Shown: positions 16,768 to 28,243 of the stretch, in pieces
Layout of the letters: the number at the start of each line of letters is the position of its first letter
Numbering within the stretch: position 1 is the stretch's first letter
NCBI GenBank assembly: GCA_051294375.1
Contig: CM119264.1
Location: forward strand, 10,949,832-11,013,831
Direction: 5' to 3'
Length of the DNA: 64,000 bases
Source of the DNA: Paraspadella gotoi
Lineage: Eukaryota > Chaetognatha
Notes under the pieces: generated by a model
Seen by the model: only the letters and a program-made list of their open reading frames with translations
Database searches by the model: none
Told to the model about the DNA's origin: nothing
Made by a program: the position numbers and the translations under genes

Positions 16768-16852
<85 letters not shown>
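16768..16852. repeat. (CGG)n trinucleotide tract
   Basis: An uninterrupted GGC/CGG array of about 28 units, preceded by GTC repeats. It lies about 1.1 kb upstream of the PLD start codon in CpG-rich DNA. Confidence 0.95.
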
Positions 16853-16854
<2 letters not shown>

Positions 16855-17339
16855 CGTATGAAAGTGCAATCACTCGTGAAATTAAATATTCTACTTTGAA
16901 GTTATTCTCGTCCTTCGATTCCATCAGAGAGATTCATCTCGTTTCGACGCAGGGGTCAAAGGTGTCGTCGTCGTCGTCGTCGTCGTCGTCGCTCCCTCAG
17001 TTGAATCCGAACGTGATCGTCGTCATCGTCGTCGTCGTCACGTTCGTCACCATGCTCTCACAGGGAGAGGACAACGCGTCAACAGGTTTTTCTCCGATCC
17101 TTCACGCCGAGGGGCACTCGTGAGAACAAGAGCAACAGAATGAGGGAGAAAGAGAGAGAGAGAGATGAGAGAGAGAGAGGAGAGAGAGATAAGAGACGGG
17201 AAGAGAGAGAGATGAGATGAGAGAGAGAGAGAGAGAGCAGAGAGAGAGATAACTTGTATTAGAGCTTACTGGTTTATTGGCAGGGGAAAATTCGAGATAT
17301 GGAAACAGAGCAATGGTTTACTTCCCTTAATGATTTTAG

Positions 17340-17415
17340 AGAAAGAAGGAAATAAAAAAGAAAGAAGGAAAGGAAAGGAAGGAAGGAATAGAGAAAGAAA
17401 GAAGAAAGAAAGAAA

Positions 17416-17446
<31 letters not shown>

Positions 17447-17550
17447 AGAATGAAGAACGAAAGAAAGTAACAGAGAAGAAAGAAAGATGAAAGAAAGAAA
17501 AGAAAAAAATCAAGAAAGAAAAGAAAAGAAAAGAAAAGAAAAGAAGAAAA
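17340..17550. repeat. (AAAG)n array, imperfect
   Basis: Purine-rich AAAG/AAGG repeat on the plus strand with many interruptions, ending in (AAAAG)n near 17520-17545. Confidence 0.9.
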
Positions 17551-17967
17551 ACTAGCAAACATTTAAGAATCGTCAATGTGCCATCGCAGAAGGAATCAGA
17601 ACCGAAAATGGAATTGGATCTTACTTACTACTTACTTAAATGGTGCATGCAATGAACTTAGGCAATTTATGACAGACATTGAGAAAGTCTTGGTTTTTTT
17701 TCCTAATATCTCTGACTCATTGCTTATATGATAAAATTATTAGAATAACGAGTTCTTCGAAAAAATTCTTAGAATAACTAGTTCTTTTTTCCTCATATTT
17801 CTGACTCATCAACAGGTCGCTTATCTGATAAAATTCTTAGAATAAACAGTTCTTCGATTTACCTTTGGCACAAGTCAACTCCTGGCTCCTATAATTATTT
17901 TTTCGGCTTATCCGATTTTAAAGGAAGTCAAACTCCAAATTGAAATCAAATTCAATCTGAATTCATC

Positions 17968-20900
17968 ATGGATTTTATTCATGGAACGTTAAAGGTAATC
18001 GTCTCTTTTATTAATTTTCAATATTAGGTATTTCGATCGTAAATTTGTTTATTTAAATCAGATAAAGTATTTAAAATACTAATTTAGCGCTTTCTTCAAG
18101 GTGATGGTTCACGAGGCGGAGAACTTAGGTGATTGTGATTCCACGTTCGGCGTGAGTCTCGTCCCTAAGAACACTTCCGATCCAGACGTTAAGATCACCA
18201 TTGATCAAGTTAACCTTGGTGAGTTTGTCAAATAAAATACTGGTTATACTAGTTATAAGCCTGTACCAATTTCACGCCGACTCGCAGAAAAATTTAAAGT
18301 TAACATTTATCGTATAGCCACATAGAATAAAAATTTGAAATTTTTGTATTCTTAGTAAGAATCTTACTTAAAAGTTTGTGCAACTTTGTATAAATAGTGG
18401 AATCAAAAACTGATTCCGCTACATCTACCAGCTCAACGATTCGTTTTAAGCAGCAATTTCCTCCCAAATCTTCACTGTTTATATCCGAATTCTTACTGAA
18501 TGACTTTTCGTGATCCCGAGGCAAAACGCGATGCATCACAAACAACCTCAATCCCGTTTGGGAGGAACAATTCGTCTTCTTCATGTGTCACTTTGGCGAC
18601 GAAATCATTTTCACCGTCAGAGACATCGATCACACAACAATATCGGAGAATCTTGGCGAGGTCAGGCTCCCGATTGAAAGGTAAGTCTAGGGTTCCTCAT
18701 CGATTCTTGAGCACGCGCGTACGAACAGTCGGAGGTTAAAATGACATTTTTTCCACCATTTTTACACTGACTGTAAAATCCTCAATTGAGCCCAACGTAT
18801 TGAGGTTGGTTGTGAATCAAGTCCTGACTAGGTTTTACCGAGTTGAGTCGTTTTGTGAGCATGAATAATTGTGTATATATGTTTTTATACTATTTTGGGG
18901 GGTATAATAAAGATCAATACCTGGCGATTGAATTGCTAAAATTTTAATAATCTGAAAACTTCTTTCACCGGTTAATTCTTTACGTCCAACGAAAATAAGA
19001 ACTTTTTGTGTGTCTTTAAATCGTTTAGGAATTTTTTTAAAAAATCAGATTGTCATTTTATTGCCGTTTTTATATAATCGAAGTAAACATTCGCACCCCT
19101 GAATTAGGCATTGTTGATGGATTCTCTTTTCTGTCAGAGTCAAGTCCTGCGAGGAATCGTCGATCGTTCACGAGTGGTTCGACTTGAGTCGACAGGGAAG
19201 AATAAAGTTGAGTCTGGAATTCGAATCCACTGAAGCCGCCGTCGGAATCATCAAGGCGAGTTGCCTTTTCTTAGAAATTCTGACTTTATTTGTCCTCCTA
19301 GCGGTTGTCATTGTCTCGAAACGTCATTTACACCCCCCCCTAGGATCGAAACGTCTTCGCTTACTTCGAAATGACTGAAGGAAACAAAGTGACGCTCTAT
19401 CAAGATGCGGACACGCCCCCTCTACCTGTCTTTGACGGTATCGTCGCGTCTGACGGGGAGCAGTACGTCCCGCCGCGCGCCTGGCGGGATCTTTACGCCG
19501 CGATCGTTGGAGCGCAAAAGTTTATTTATATCACAGGTGGCGATCTCTTAAAGCTTTTTTTTTACAATTTTGCTTAGTGCTTCCCATTCGCTCCCTGAGT
19601 CTCGACACCATAAAGCGCCTTCTGTCGTCGTCATGTTTTCTGAAATAATCAAAATATTAAAGGAAATGCCCCTGGAGGCAAAACATTCACTATGGCTGCC
19701 CGGACAAACAAAATTTTTTTTTTTCAAAAAGCGTTAGGACCGATTGCTTATCCCAGTATCCACTCCAACGACTTCCAGGCTGGAGCGTCTCGACCAACAT
19801 CAGCCTTGTTCGCGACGACGATGACGCCGTCGCGGAATCCAACGTCGGTCAACTCCTTCGTCGAAAGGCCGAGGAGGGTGTCAAGGTCGTCGTCGTCGTT
19901 TGGGACGAGAGGACGTCTAACGCCATCAACGAAGGTGGATGGAGCTTGAGGAGAGAATTGGTGGTTGATTGGACGAAAAAAAGACAAATGATTAAAGCTT
20001 GCAGGGCCTTTCTCGATTGATAACTTGTAAAATGGAGGCACTAACCACTGTCAATTAGATCCAATGTCAAAAGAGGCTAAAGAGCTCGCAGACGTCCGAT
20101 CATATTCATAATTAGTCGTTGAAATCTTCGGGTCGCATTATTTAATAATAATAAACAAGTAAATGGTAGAAAATAATCTCATGGACTCCATTCTTTCTTT
20201 TCTCCAGGCGGCCTCATGAACACCCACGACGAAGAGACCTTCGACTTTTTCCAAGATTCCGACGTCGAATGCTTCCGTCACCCTCGGTTACTGGGGACAG
20301 ACAACAAGGGCATCAAGAGTCTCCTGGCGAGGAACTTCACCCAAACCTGCTACTCGCATCATCAGAAGACGGTCATCCTCGACGCGCCGGGTGAGTCGAA
20401 GCAGAAATTCGTCGCCTTAACCCTCTGCTGGTTTGATTCCTAATTTTCTTACCTCTATCTAATTTCGAGGGGCGGACGAGCGTTTAAGGGTCGTGGCGTT
20501 CCTCGGAGGTCTCGATATCACGGACGGGCGTTACGATTCCGCGGAGTTCCCGCTCTTCTCCACGCTGGCGACGACGCATTCGGGCGACTTCTACAGCAAT
20601 TGCTGCCCCGGGGCGACGGCGACGACGGGTCCGCGTCAGCCTTGGCACGACGTCCACGCAAAGATCGAGGGCGTCGGGGCGATGCAGGTCTTGTCATGGC
20701 GAACCACGTTAATGTGCAACGAAGAATTTTACAAATGAAATAGTAATTTGTTATGAGTTATGTGTTAGTGACAGAACCGTTCAATATAAGCAGTCCCTGA
20801 GCTTCGAATCAGGCTGTAACACAATGTTACAGGCGGGTTAAGCGCCCCGCCCCTCTTAACTGCTAGGCGAGCACCGGGCTAGAACCCCGGACCTTTGGGT

Positions 20901-23315
20901 AGGGTTGCGAATGACTTGCCTCCCGCACCAATGGCCGCTGATGAACGGTTGGTGGATAAATTTTGTCTTAAAATGTAGTAGAGCCAAATTATTTGGTAGC
21001 TTTTGTTTTCGTTTTTTTCACGGGTTGCGATGGTGAAATTAGTTCTCGAGTCTCTGTTTCCTCAACGTTGACGTTGACGCTGTTGTTGGCGTTGGCGCCG
21101 ACGTTGACGCTGCCTCAACCGCCCACTCCAGGTCCTGCAGAATTTCAAGGAGCGCCTGACGCGGCAGAGCGAAGAAGCGGCGACGCGTCTCTACCCTTTG
21201 ACGGAAGAAGAGTTCGAACTCGATCCGCGACCCGAAGTCGAATCCGACGATGAACTCTGGAACTTTCAACTCTTTCGATCCATCACACTCGATTCCGCGT
21301 CATTCGATCTCGACAGAGCGAACAGGATGCACACCAGGTCGGTCGATGCATCAGCGATTCAATTACGATCGAGAAGAACTGTTATCGAAAGCGAACAGCA
21401 ATGAACGACGTCAAAAAAAGAACAGAATCCAATTTTTTTTCCATTTATTTTGAAGCAAAGGGAACCTGATCGAGCACAGCATCTTCCATGCCTACGTCCG
21501 CGCGATTCGTAACGCCGATGCCTTCATCTACATCGAGAATCAATACTTTCTTGGATCCGCCTTCGCTTGGCAGAACGACCAAGAGGCGCAGGTGCGGATC
21601 AGATGAAGGAAGAAAGAGAAAATGAACAAGACCGCATCAAGCGGAAAATCTGAACAAGTGAACATCAAACATTTAAAGATGTAGTGTGAACTTTGAAGTC
21701 TAATTTTCTCCCCCAAAAAAGGTAAAATAGCTTGTAAAAAAACTTATATTTAGATGTCGGGGAATGACAGGATAATATGTAAATTAAAAATGATAGAAAA
21801 TTTAACGGTTTAATAGCGATTTTAAAATAAAAAACTGTACTGTTAACCGAACGTATTTCGGTCAAGGCCAACCACACGATCCCCATGGAGATCGCCGAGA
21901 AGATTTCCACGAAAATCTTGGCCGGCGAAAGATTCGTCGCCTACGTCGTCATCCCGATGTTTCCCGAAGGAAATCCAAATGATGCCGCCATTCAGGAGAT
22001 TTTATGCTGGCAGAGATACACCATGGAAGCCATGTAAATACGAGGGGGACAGGGAATCCTTACCTACCATCATGATCAAATATCAAATGTTCATACTGTT
22101 AAAAAAATAAAAAAAACGAATTAGATGGCTATTTTTTGTAGCTAATAGCCTAATTTCAAATGAAAAATCGCAATTAAAAAACAAAAAAAACAACAAAAAA
22201 AACCCCAACATCCCAGGTACCGTAAGATCGCGTCGTCCATCGCCGAGTCCGGCGTCGACGCCTCGCCAACCGACTACCTGATGTTCTTTTGTCTGGCGAA
22301 ACGCGAGTCCGTCGACGAAGAAGCGGACGCTACGCTGGAGGACGCGGAGGGCGTGGCCGCCGTCGTCAGAGAAACACGACGTCACCCGATCTACGTTCAC
22401 TGCAAACTCGCCATCGTTGACGACGATTACGTCATCGTCGGGTCGGCGAACATCAATCAAAGGTAGGGTGGTATGAAGTAGGGGAGGATGGAAGAGTGGA
22501 AGTCTTGCAGTGTTGTGGAATTGAAATTATGTATACATCATTAATTGATTACATATTGTACATACATGAGAACAGAATTTAACAAATCAGATCAGAACAG
22601 AATTTAAGATGAGATAACTTATTTCCATTTATGCGAGTTTTAAGTTCGGATTATAAACGCGTGATTGGATGACGCGAGCGTCAAGGACGTTAAATGTGGG
22701 GGTGAATCTTATCGGTAAAGTCGAGTGATGATCGGATCTAAACCTCAACCAGATCTTTGGCGGGAAATCGCGACACAGAGATCGCGTTCGGCGCCTGGCA
22801 ATCCGCGCACACGCGCGAAGTTTGCGACGGCGCAGCGAGGGGCGACGTGCATCGATTCCGGTCGGCGTTGTGGGCGGCGCATCTGGGCGGGTGGGACGAG
22901 GAATACGCGGATCCCAGCAGCGAAGAATGCGTGAGAAAGGTTAGTCGTTGTTGTCGTTGTCGTTGTTGTCGTTGACTGATCGTAATCCTTGCGAAAAGAA
23001 GTCATGCCTCTCTGTGGGTTTTTTACTTTTGTTTTCGTATAAACCATTACTCAGTAAATGTTGAATTGCGTAAAATTTCATATGCCCGTATGCTAATCCA
23101 ACCTCCAGGTCAAAGAAGTGACCTCCTCCTACTGGAGCCGGTACTCCGACCCCGAGCCGCTTCACGACGACGTCCACCTGCTCCCCTACCCCGTTACGGT
23201 CACGGAGGATGGGTCATTGGAGCCGCTGGAGCCACCTTTCGATTGCTTCCCCGACACGGAGGCTCGTGTCCTGGGGGACAAGAGCGGGTTTCTGCCTTCG
23301 AAATTGACCACTTGA
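17968..23315 (+). CDS. Plant-type C2 phospholipase D, complete 14-exon gene
   Basis: Predicted to hydrolyse phosphatidylcholine and related lipids to phosphatidic acid. Exons: 17968-17994, 18101-18218, 18521-18680, 19138-19255, 19344-19536, 19779-19934, 20208-20390, 20470-20687, 21132-21337, 21456-21591, 21867-22033, 22217-22462, 22753-22939, 23109-23315. All phases agree and give 773 aa, close to plant PLD-alpha (about 810). An N-terminal C2-like domain (about 1-140) starts MDFIHGTLK and includes NPVWEEQF and TVRDID. HKD1 is H308-x-K310-x4-D315 (HHQKTVILD). The family motif [13 protein letters not shown] is in exon 10. HKD2 is H622-x-K624-x4-D629 ([20 protein letters not shown]). The C-terminus GFLPSKLTT is typical of plant PLDs. 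Animal PLD1/2 instead have PX-PH domains, and none is seen here. Intron 4 uses a GC donor. Intron 8 carries a SINE. There are no internal stops and the catalytic residues are present, so it is probably functional. Confidence 0.92.
20750..20968 (-). mobile_element. tRNA-derived SINE, copy 2 (in PLD intron 8)
   Basis: Minus-strand copy of the 12.04-kb SINE, with the same box-B-like region (GGGCTAGAACCCCGGACC on plus) and the same 3' body. It lies between PLD exons 8 and 9 and is antisense to the gene. This copy shows that the PLD locus shares repeats with the rest of this genome. Confidence 0.85.
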
Positions 23316-23372
23316 GGGCGCACTGAGAAAACTTGTATAGGGAGACCTCTAAGTTAAACTCCCGCTCTTCTG

Positions 23373-23376
<4 letters not shown>

Positions 23377-23459
<83 letters not shown>

Positions 23460-23511
23460 CTCTCTCTCTCTCTCTTTATTCTTTCTCTATTTCTCTCTCT
23501 CCCTCTCTCTC

Positions 23512-23593
<82 letters not shown>
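23377..23593. repeat. (CT)n and (CTAT)n microsatellites after the PLD stop
   Basis: A CT array at 23377-23456 is followed, after mixed sequence, by a (CTAT)n tetranucleotide array of about 20 units at 23513-23593. It starts about 60 bp after the PLD stop codon and so may be in the 3' UTR. Confidence 0.95.
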
Positions 23594-23594
<1 letters not shown>

Positions 23595-26500
23595 CTCTCT
23601 CTCTCTCTCTCTCTTTATTCTTTCTCTATTTCTCTCTTTCTATTTCTCTCTGTCTCTCTATTACTTTTTTTTTTACTAGTCAGATTCGCTCTTTCTTTCT
23701 TCATTCATTGTATATAATTTAGCTATTTTAGATTGGTGATAAATGCTCATCACTCAATTGGATTATCTTCAACTTCATATATTTTATCATTATTAGAATT
23801 GAAATTTTTATGTGTTGTTATTTTATTAGTAAATTAAAAGATTTGACTACTCTCTTGATGTCGCTTATTACTCTGTTAAAACTCATAAATTAATTAAGTT
23901 AGATTCCTTTAAAATGAAAGATATTATAAGTGAATAATATTTTTGGAAAAAGGAACTATTGGTATAAATTTGGTTAATCCATGGATATCCGTTACAAAGC
24001 AGTGATTTTTTAAAAGTAATTACTAAGTTACAGCTGTAGCTCTGGAATGACATATGATTTCCGTTATTAAAAGTCTTTATTTTTTAAAATTTTTTTTAAT
24101 TGAAATCTAAAACACAACGAAAGAAAGTTTAATCACAATTTTTTTTAAAAACATAAATACAATGCCGATAAATTAAGGCCAAAAAGTATCTTCGGTTTTT
24201 GGCAGATCTTCAAAAATGGTTTTTTGAAGCGACTCAAATGACAAATTATTTTTGACCACTTGTCTTGCAGGAGCTATAGCTCTTGAATGCTTTGACCGAT
24301 TTTCTTTTCACTTACACATAGTACTTACACTTACACATTGTAACAATTTCATATGGATTTTCCATTTCAAAATCTACATTAATCATTCATAATTTTTTTA
24401 TGTGTGTAAAACGAGCGCTACTGAAGAGTGAAGAGTTTGAAGAGTGTCTTCTTTTTTTTGCACAGGACTGTAAATCACTTTCGGCTGTGCATTCCTGCTT
24501 TTATTATTGTCTATTACTATCGTACAAAGCGCCTAAAATGTGATCGTTTTTTATTCGAATTCCATTTGATCGTTTACCGTGCTTTCTTTTTCCAAACCCA
24601 AACTGTCATATTATTTTACGCTGAAAGCTCTAAGAAAAAAAACCAGCGGCAACGTTCAGACAAAAACTTCGCCAGGAATGAATGAATCCTTTCAATTACT
24701 TTGCGTTTTTCATTGTTTTCCCCGATTCTCTTGTATATTTAAGACCTTTTGATCATTCTTTCATCTTTTTTTAAACGATTCAAATTCTATATTGACCTTT
24801 GAATATTTCGGGGGTGCTTTGTTTAAACTTTTTTTTCTAAAAAAAATTTTTTTCATAACAAGAAAAAAATGTTCGCCCTCGAAGAAAAAAAAATTGAACC
24901 TGTATTTTGGTTTCAGCTATTTTTAAAAGAAAGCGGCAAAATACATGGAACCATAACAGTTTTACTTTTTGAGGCTAAATTCGTTGAGGAAAAAAAAAAA
25001 CATGGAAATGCCATTTGTGGTTGTTAGAGCCCAAGCTCCAATCGCTCCCGGTAAAGTCTGACACCAGACGTGAGTCGCTTTGGAAATCGATGAGAAATCT
25101 TCGTCAAACAACCAAGAAATATTTACATTGAAAACGTTTTGACCGAGGTGACCGATCGTCCGGGAGATTGGATGCAGAATTATTTATCCCCTTATTCGTT
25201 TTTGGCCAAATTCCAGTCAGATATATTTCTTGAATACAAAAACGACTTGAATTTTAAGTGGTTACTTATTCTTAAAGATTATATTTGTCGAACTGAATGA
25301 TTTCCTTGATTTGATTGATTTGCTTGATTTGATTTATTTGACTGATTTGCTTGACTAAATGACCTCAACTCTCTTTACCAAAAGCAAAGCATCCTTTGAT
25401 GTTCGTCTTAACCATTTAGCAAAGACGTTCCCGAAGTCATCGTCTTCTCCACCGCCGCATGACACCAAAACCGTAAATGAATGAGAGACATCGTGCTCTG
25501 GCCTCGGCATTCCAAGCATTGGAACCAAGATTTAATAAATGCATATTTATTAACGTCACTCAGTTTCTTCCTTCCGCAAGCAACCGCCACGCACGTAACC
25601 TTTCCAGCCACAACGAAAAAACTTTCAGGAATGAATAAAGAAGATACATATGTGCTTCTTTTTCGTAAATTCCTATTTATTTTTGGCGATTTCTGAATTT
25701 TTTTTTTCAAGTGGGGGAACGTAAAGACATTGCGACGACATCTTCAAAGATAAAAAGTAAACAGAGAACAAAAGGGAAACGTTCCTTTTTTTTTCTCTCC
25801 TCCGCCGACAGGACAGAATCGGATCGAAGACGTCTCTTCTTTCTCACAGGGTTCAAGGGGAGAAAATACGATTGTAATCTGAGTAAAAATTTACGAGGAC
25901 GATTTACAAAAGGCGAAGTTCGGTCTTTCGCCTCCTTTACCGCCATCTCGGGTCGCCACTCTCCTCTCACCTACCGAGTTCGCCCGCTCGGCCATCGACC
26001 CCGCAACCGAAAAATCTTCAAGATTCCATTTACAGATGTGATGACATTTGGCACCTCATAAGTATGTGGGTTGAATTGCGCCGCCGTTCTTGAGAGGGCT
26101 CGGGTACGAGGAGAGATGAAAAAACCGGAACTTCACTAAATCTTCTTTCGATTCTTTTTTGGCGAGAAAATCAATAGGTTGTCGGTTAGACAAAAGTTTA
26201 TAATAGTATTTTCGTTTTAAAAATATTAATTATAAAATGCAGTAACGGAAGTTACTTCCAAAAAATAAAATAAAATAAAATAGAATAAGAGACTCTTGAT
26301 TGAAAGCAGTGATCTGCTATCCAAGGTCAGGGGCAAGATAGCTTATCTATTAAATGTTTGGGTAATTTTTATTTTGGTTGTACCAATTTCATAAAATATA
26401 ATGGCAAAGTAATGTACTTTTAAGAAATTTTAGAAATATAACAAGAAATTTAAGAAATATAACAAGAATATTGACTGTAAAAGAGTCTTGAATAAAAGTT

Positions 26501-27600
26501 GGCAGTAGTAATGTTATTGTATTGCAAGAGGAATGGAGGCCTTTGTCGGCCAATTAGGCCATCGTCTGTAATAATAAGGACAACAATATTTCTTACCAAA
26601 TTATCCGGCGAAAGGTAAAATGGATCTCGGAGTCGGCAGTGAGAATCATCGCCTGTGAAACATTCGTGAAGAGATGTCACAACCGAGGCCCTGAAGAGGA
26701 TGTCACGGATTTATCTTTTCGGAAGCCGCGACTCGAGTCGAGATGAATGTTTCTTTGTTTTTTTTTGTTTTTTTATGAAAATTCATGAGGCAAATTTAGA
26801 ATATGATTTCCGGTCAATTTTTAAAAGCTAAAAAATTGTTAGAAGAGAAGTACGTTCTCATTTTTCGTACCTTTTTGTTAATTTTCGTTAATTTCCTATT
26901 GTTTTCATCTACCTTTTTTTCTACTACTCTTTTTTTCTCTTTCACTTCTTTTCTTCCTTTCTTCCTATATTTCTTTCGTTCTTTTTCTTTCTTCTATACT
27001 TACTCTATGACGAATCCTAAATTCGCCTCCCGTATAGCTTAGTGAAAGACAGCTCGTCCCATTGGCTCACCTACCGTGAGTTCCGGTTTCAATCCCTTCG
27101 TACTTCGTTCGTAGTCACGCTGGTTAAGTGTGTTGATGTTGACATAAACTCGACAGTGACATGAGGTGGTCTCTGCAGGTCCAAAGCACTGAGCGCCAGC
27201 TGTCGCGAGATGCCTCACACACTGGGCATCTCACATGTCTCAACGATACAATGCCTCCTTATTTTTTTACTAAGGGTCTTTTTCGCCGACTTTCTTTCTA
27301 CCTTTTTTATTTAATTTAAAATTGTGGTAGTAACGGTCCCCAAACTCAAGAATGAAAGCTTCCTCTAAAAAAACCATCACGATTCCGTCGAAATTCCCGC
27401 AGCTAAATCGCCCCAAGTTCATCCTTAGGCGTGGGGGGTTTCCCGGTCCTCACCTCATTCCCTCGAGATTTAGAAGCAAAACTTATTTATTTTCCGATTT
27501 TTTTCGGTTAAAACCTTACTTCGGCCTTGTCGTCGTCTTCTTCGTCGTCGTCGTCGTCGTCACGGACTTGTTTCTTTTCCTCCCCCTCTTCCTCTTTGAT
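23594..27600. other. Intergenic region between PLD and CBM14 genes
   Basis: AT-rich DNA with no supported exon. It contains a lone Tc1/mariner-like terminal repeat (TTTTTTTGCACAGGACTGTA near 24456-24475). At 26.28-26.36 kb the phrase AAGGTCAGGGGCAAGATAGC resembles one near 60.27 kb, and so is part of another dispersed repeat. A tRNA-like SINE head lies at 27.03 kb, and a (GTC)n run at 27526-27560. Frames around 25.4-26.06 kb show no domain. Confidence 0.5.
27031..27255 (+). mobile_element. Second tRNA-derived SINE-like element
   Basis: A pol III box-A-like TAGCTTAGTGAAAGACAG is followed about 40 bp later by a box-B-like GGTTTCAATCCC. Unrelated GC-moderate sequence then runs to about 27255. 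It does not match the other SINE family in this window. Only one copy is seen, so calling it a SINE is an inference from the tRNA-like head. Confidence 0.4.
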
Positions 27601-27611
27601 CGGGGGTGAGG

Positions 27612-27650
27612 TATAAAACCGAATCCACGCCTCCCATTGTTTCTTAGTTT
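27612..27650 (+). promoter_or_regulatory. TATA box and initiator of the CBM14 gene
   Basis: TATAAAA at 27612-27618, with an initiator-like TCTTAGTTT about 30 bp downstream (27642-27650). The CBM14 start codon is at 27775, giving a 5' UTR of about 130 nt. Confidence 0.6.
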
Positions 27651-27774
27651 CGATTTCCCTTTTTTTTTTTGAAATAACGAATTAAATTTTCGATCCTCGA
27701 TTAGTTCCTTCGTTTTTTCCTCTCAAATTTCAAGTCGTTCTTGTGGCCATAAAAATATAAATTAAAGTAGAAAA

Positions 27775-28208
27775 ATGTTTGCGACGAGTTTGTTTGTTTG
27801 CCATCTCGCGGGTGAGTGACTCCTTGAAGATCGTATAACTTTTTTAAAAATAATAACCATATATAATAACCATATAATAACCATATATAATAACCTTATA
27901 TACGTTTGGTGGTTACGCCCAACTTACAGCTATCATACATACATAAAATTATATGTACATAAAAAAGGAGATTAGTACATACATCTATTGAGAAATGTGT
28001 CCGAAAATATTAACTGATGATACTTAGCCATTTCTCAATTGTGGGAATAATATTTTTCGTCATATCTGTTTCCATTCTCCCTCTCTCATCTTTTACAATT
28101 CCATCTCTTTTTCTTTTTCGCCGTCTCTTTATTTTTCTTTCCATCCTGAAACCAATTCCTTAATTCTTCTGTTTTCTCTCTCTCTCTCTCTCTCTCGTCT
28201 CTCTCTCT

Positions 28209-28243
<35 letters not shown>

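Larger units (their letters stand above)
15683..17967. other. GC-rich, repeat-dense region upstream of the PLD gene; no supported exon
   Basis: It contains AAAG/AAG arrays (16290-16445), GGC-rich sequence (16612-16660), a (CGG)n tract, (GTC)n runs (16965-17040), short GA arrays (17150-17250) and another AAAG array (17340-17550). The 311-codon minus-strand frame across it is made of poly-Ala, poly-Pro, Phe-rich and Ser-Leu runs from these repeats and is not a gene. The region from 17.58 to 17.97 kb is plain AT-rich sequence just before the PLD start codon. Confidence 0.5.

Noticed and set aside
15989-16924. 311-codon minus-strand frame with poly-Ala, poly-Pro and Ser/Leu/Phe runs
   Set aside because: Every part is a microsatellite (CGG, AAG, AAAG, GA) read through; no domain, splice context or conserved segment.
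17968-23315. PLD gene as bacterial or plant contamination
   Set aside because: It is split by 13 introns with metazoan-like signals, shares a SINE family with neighbouring animal-type genes, and lies on a continuous sequence with no N gap nearby.
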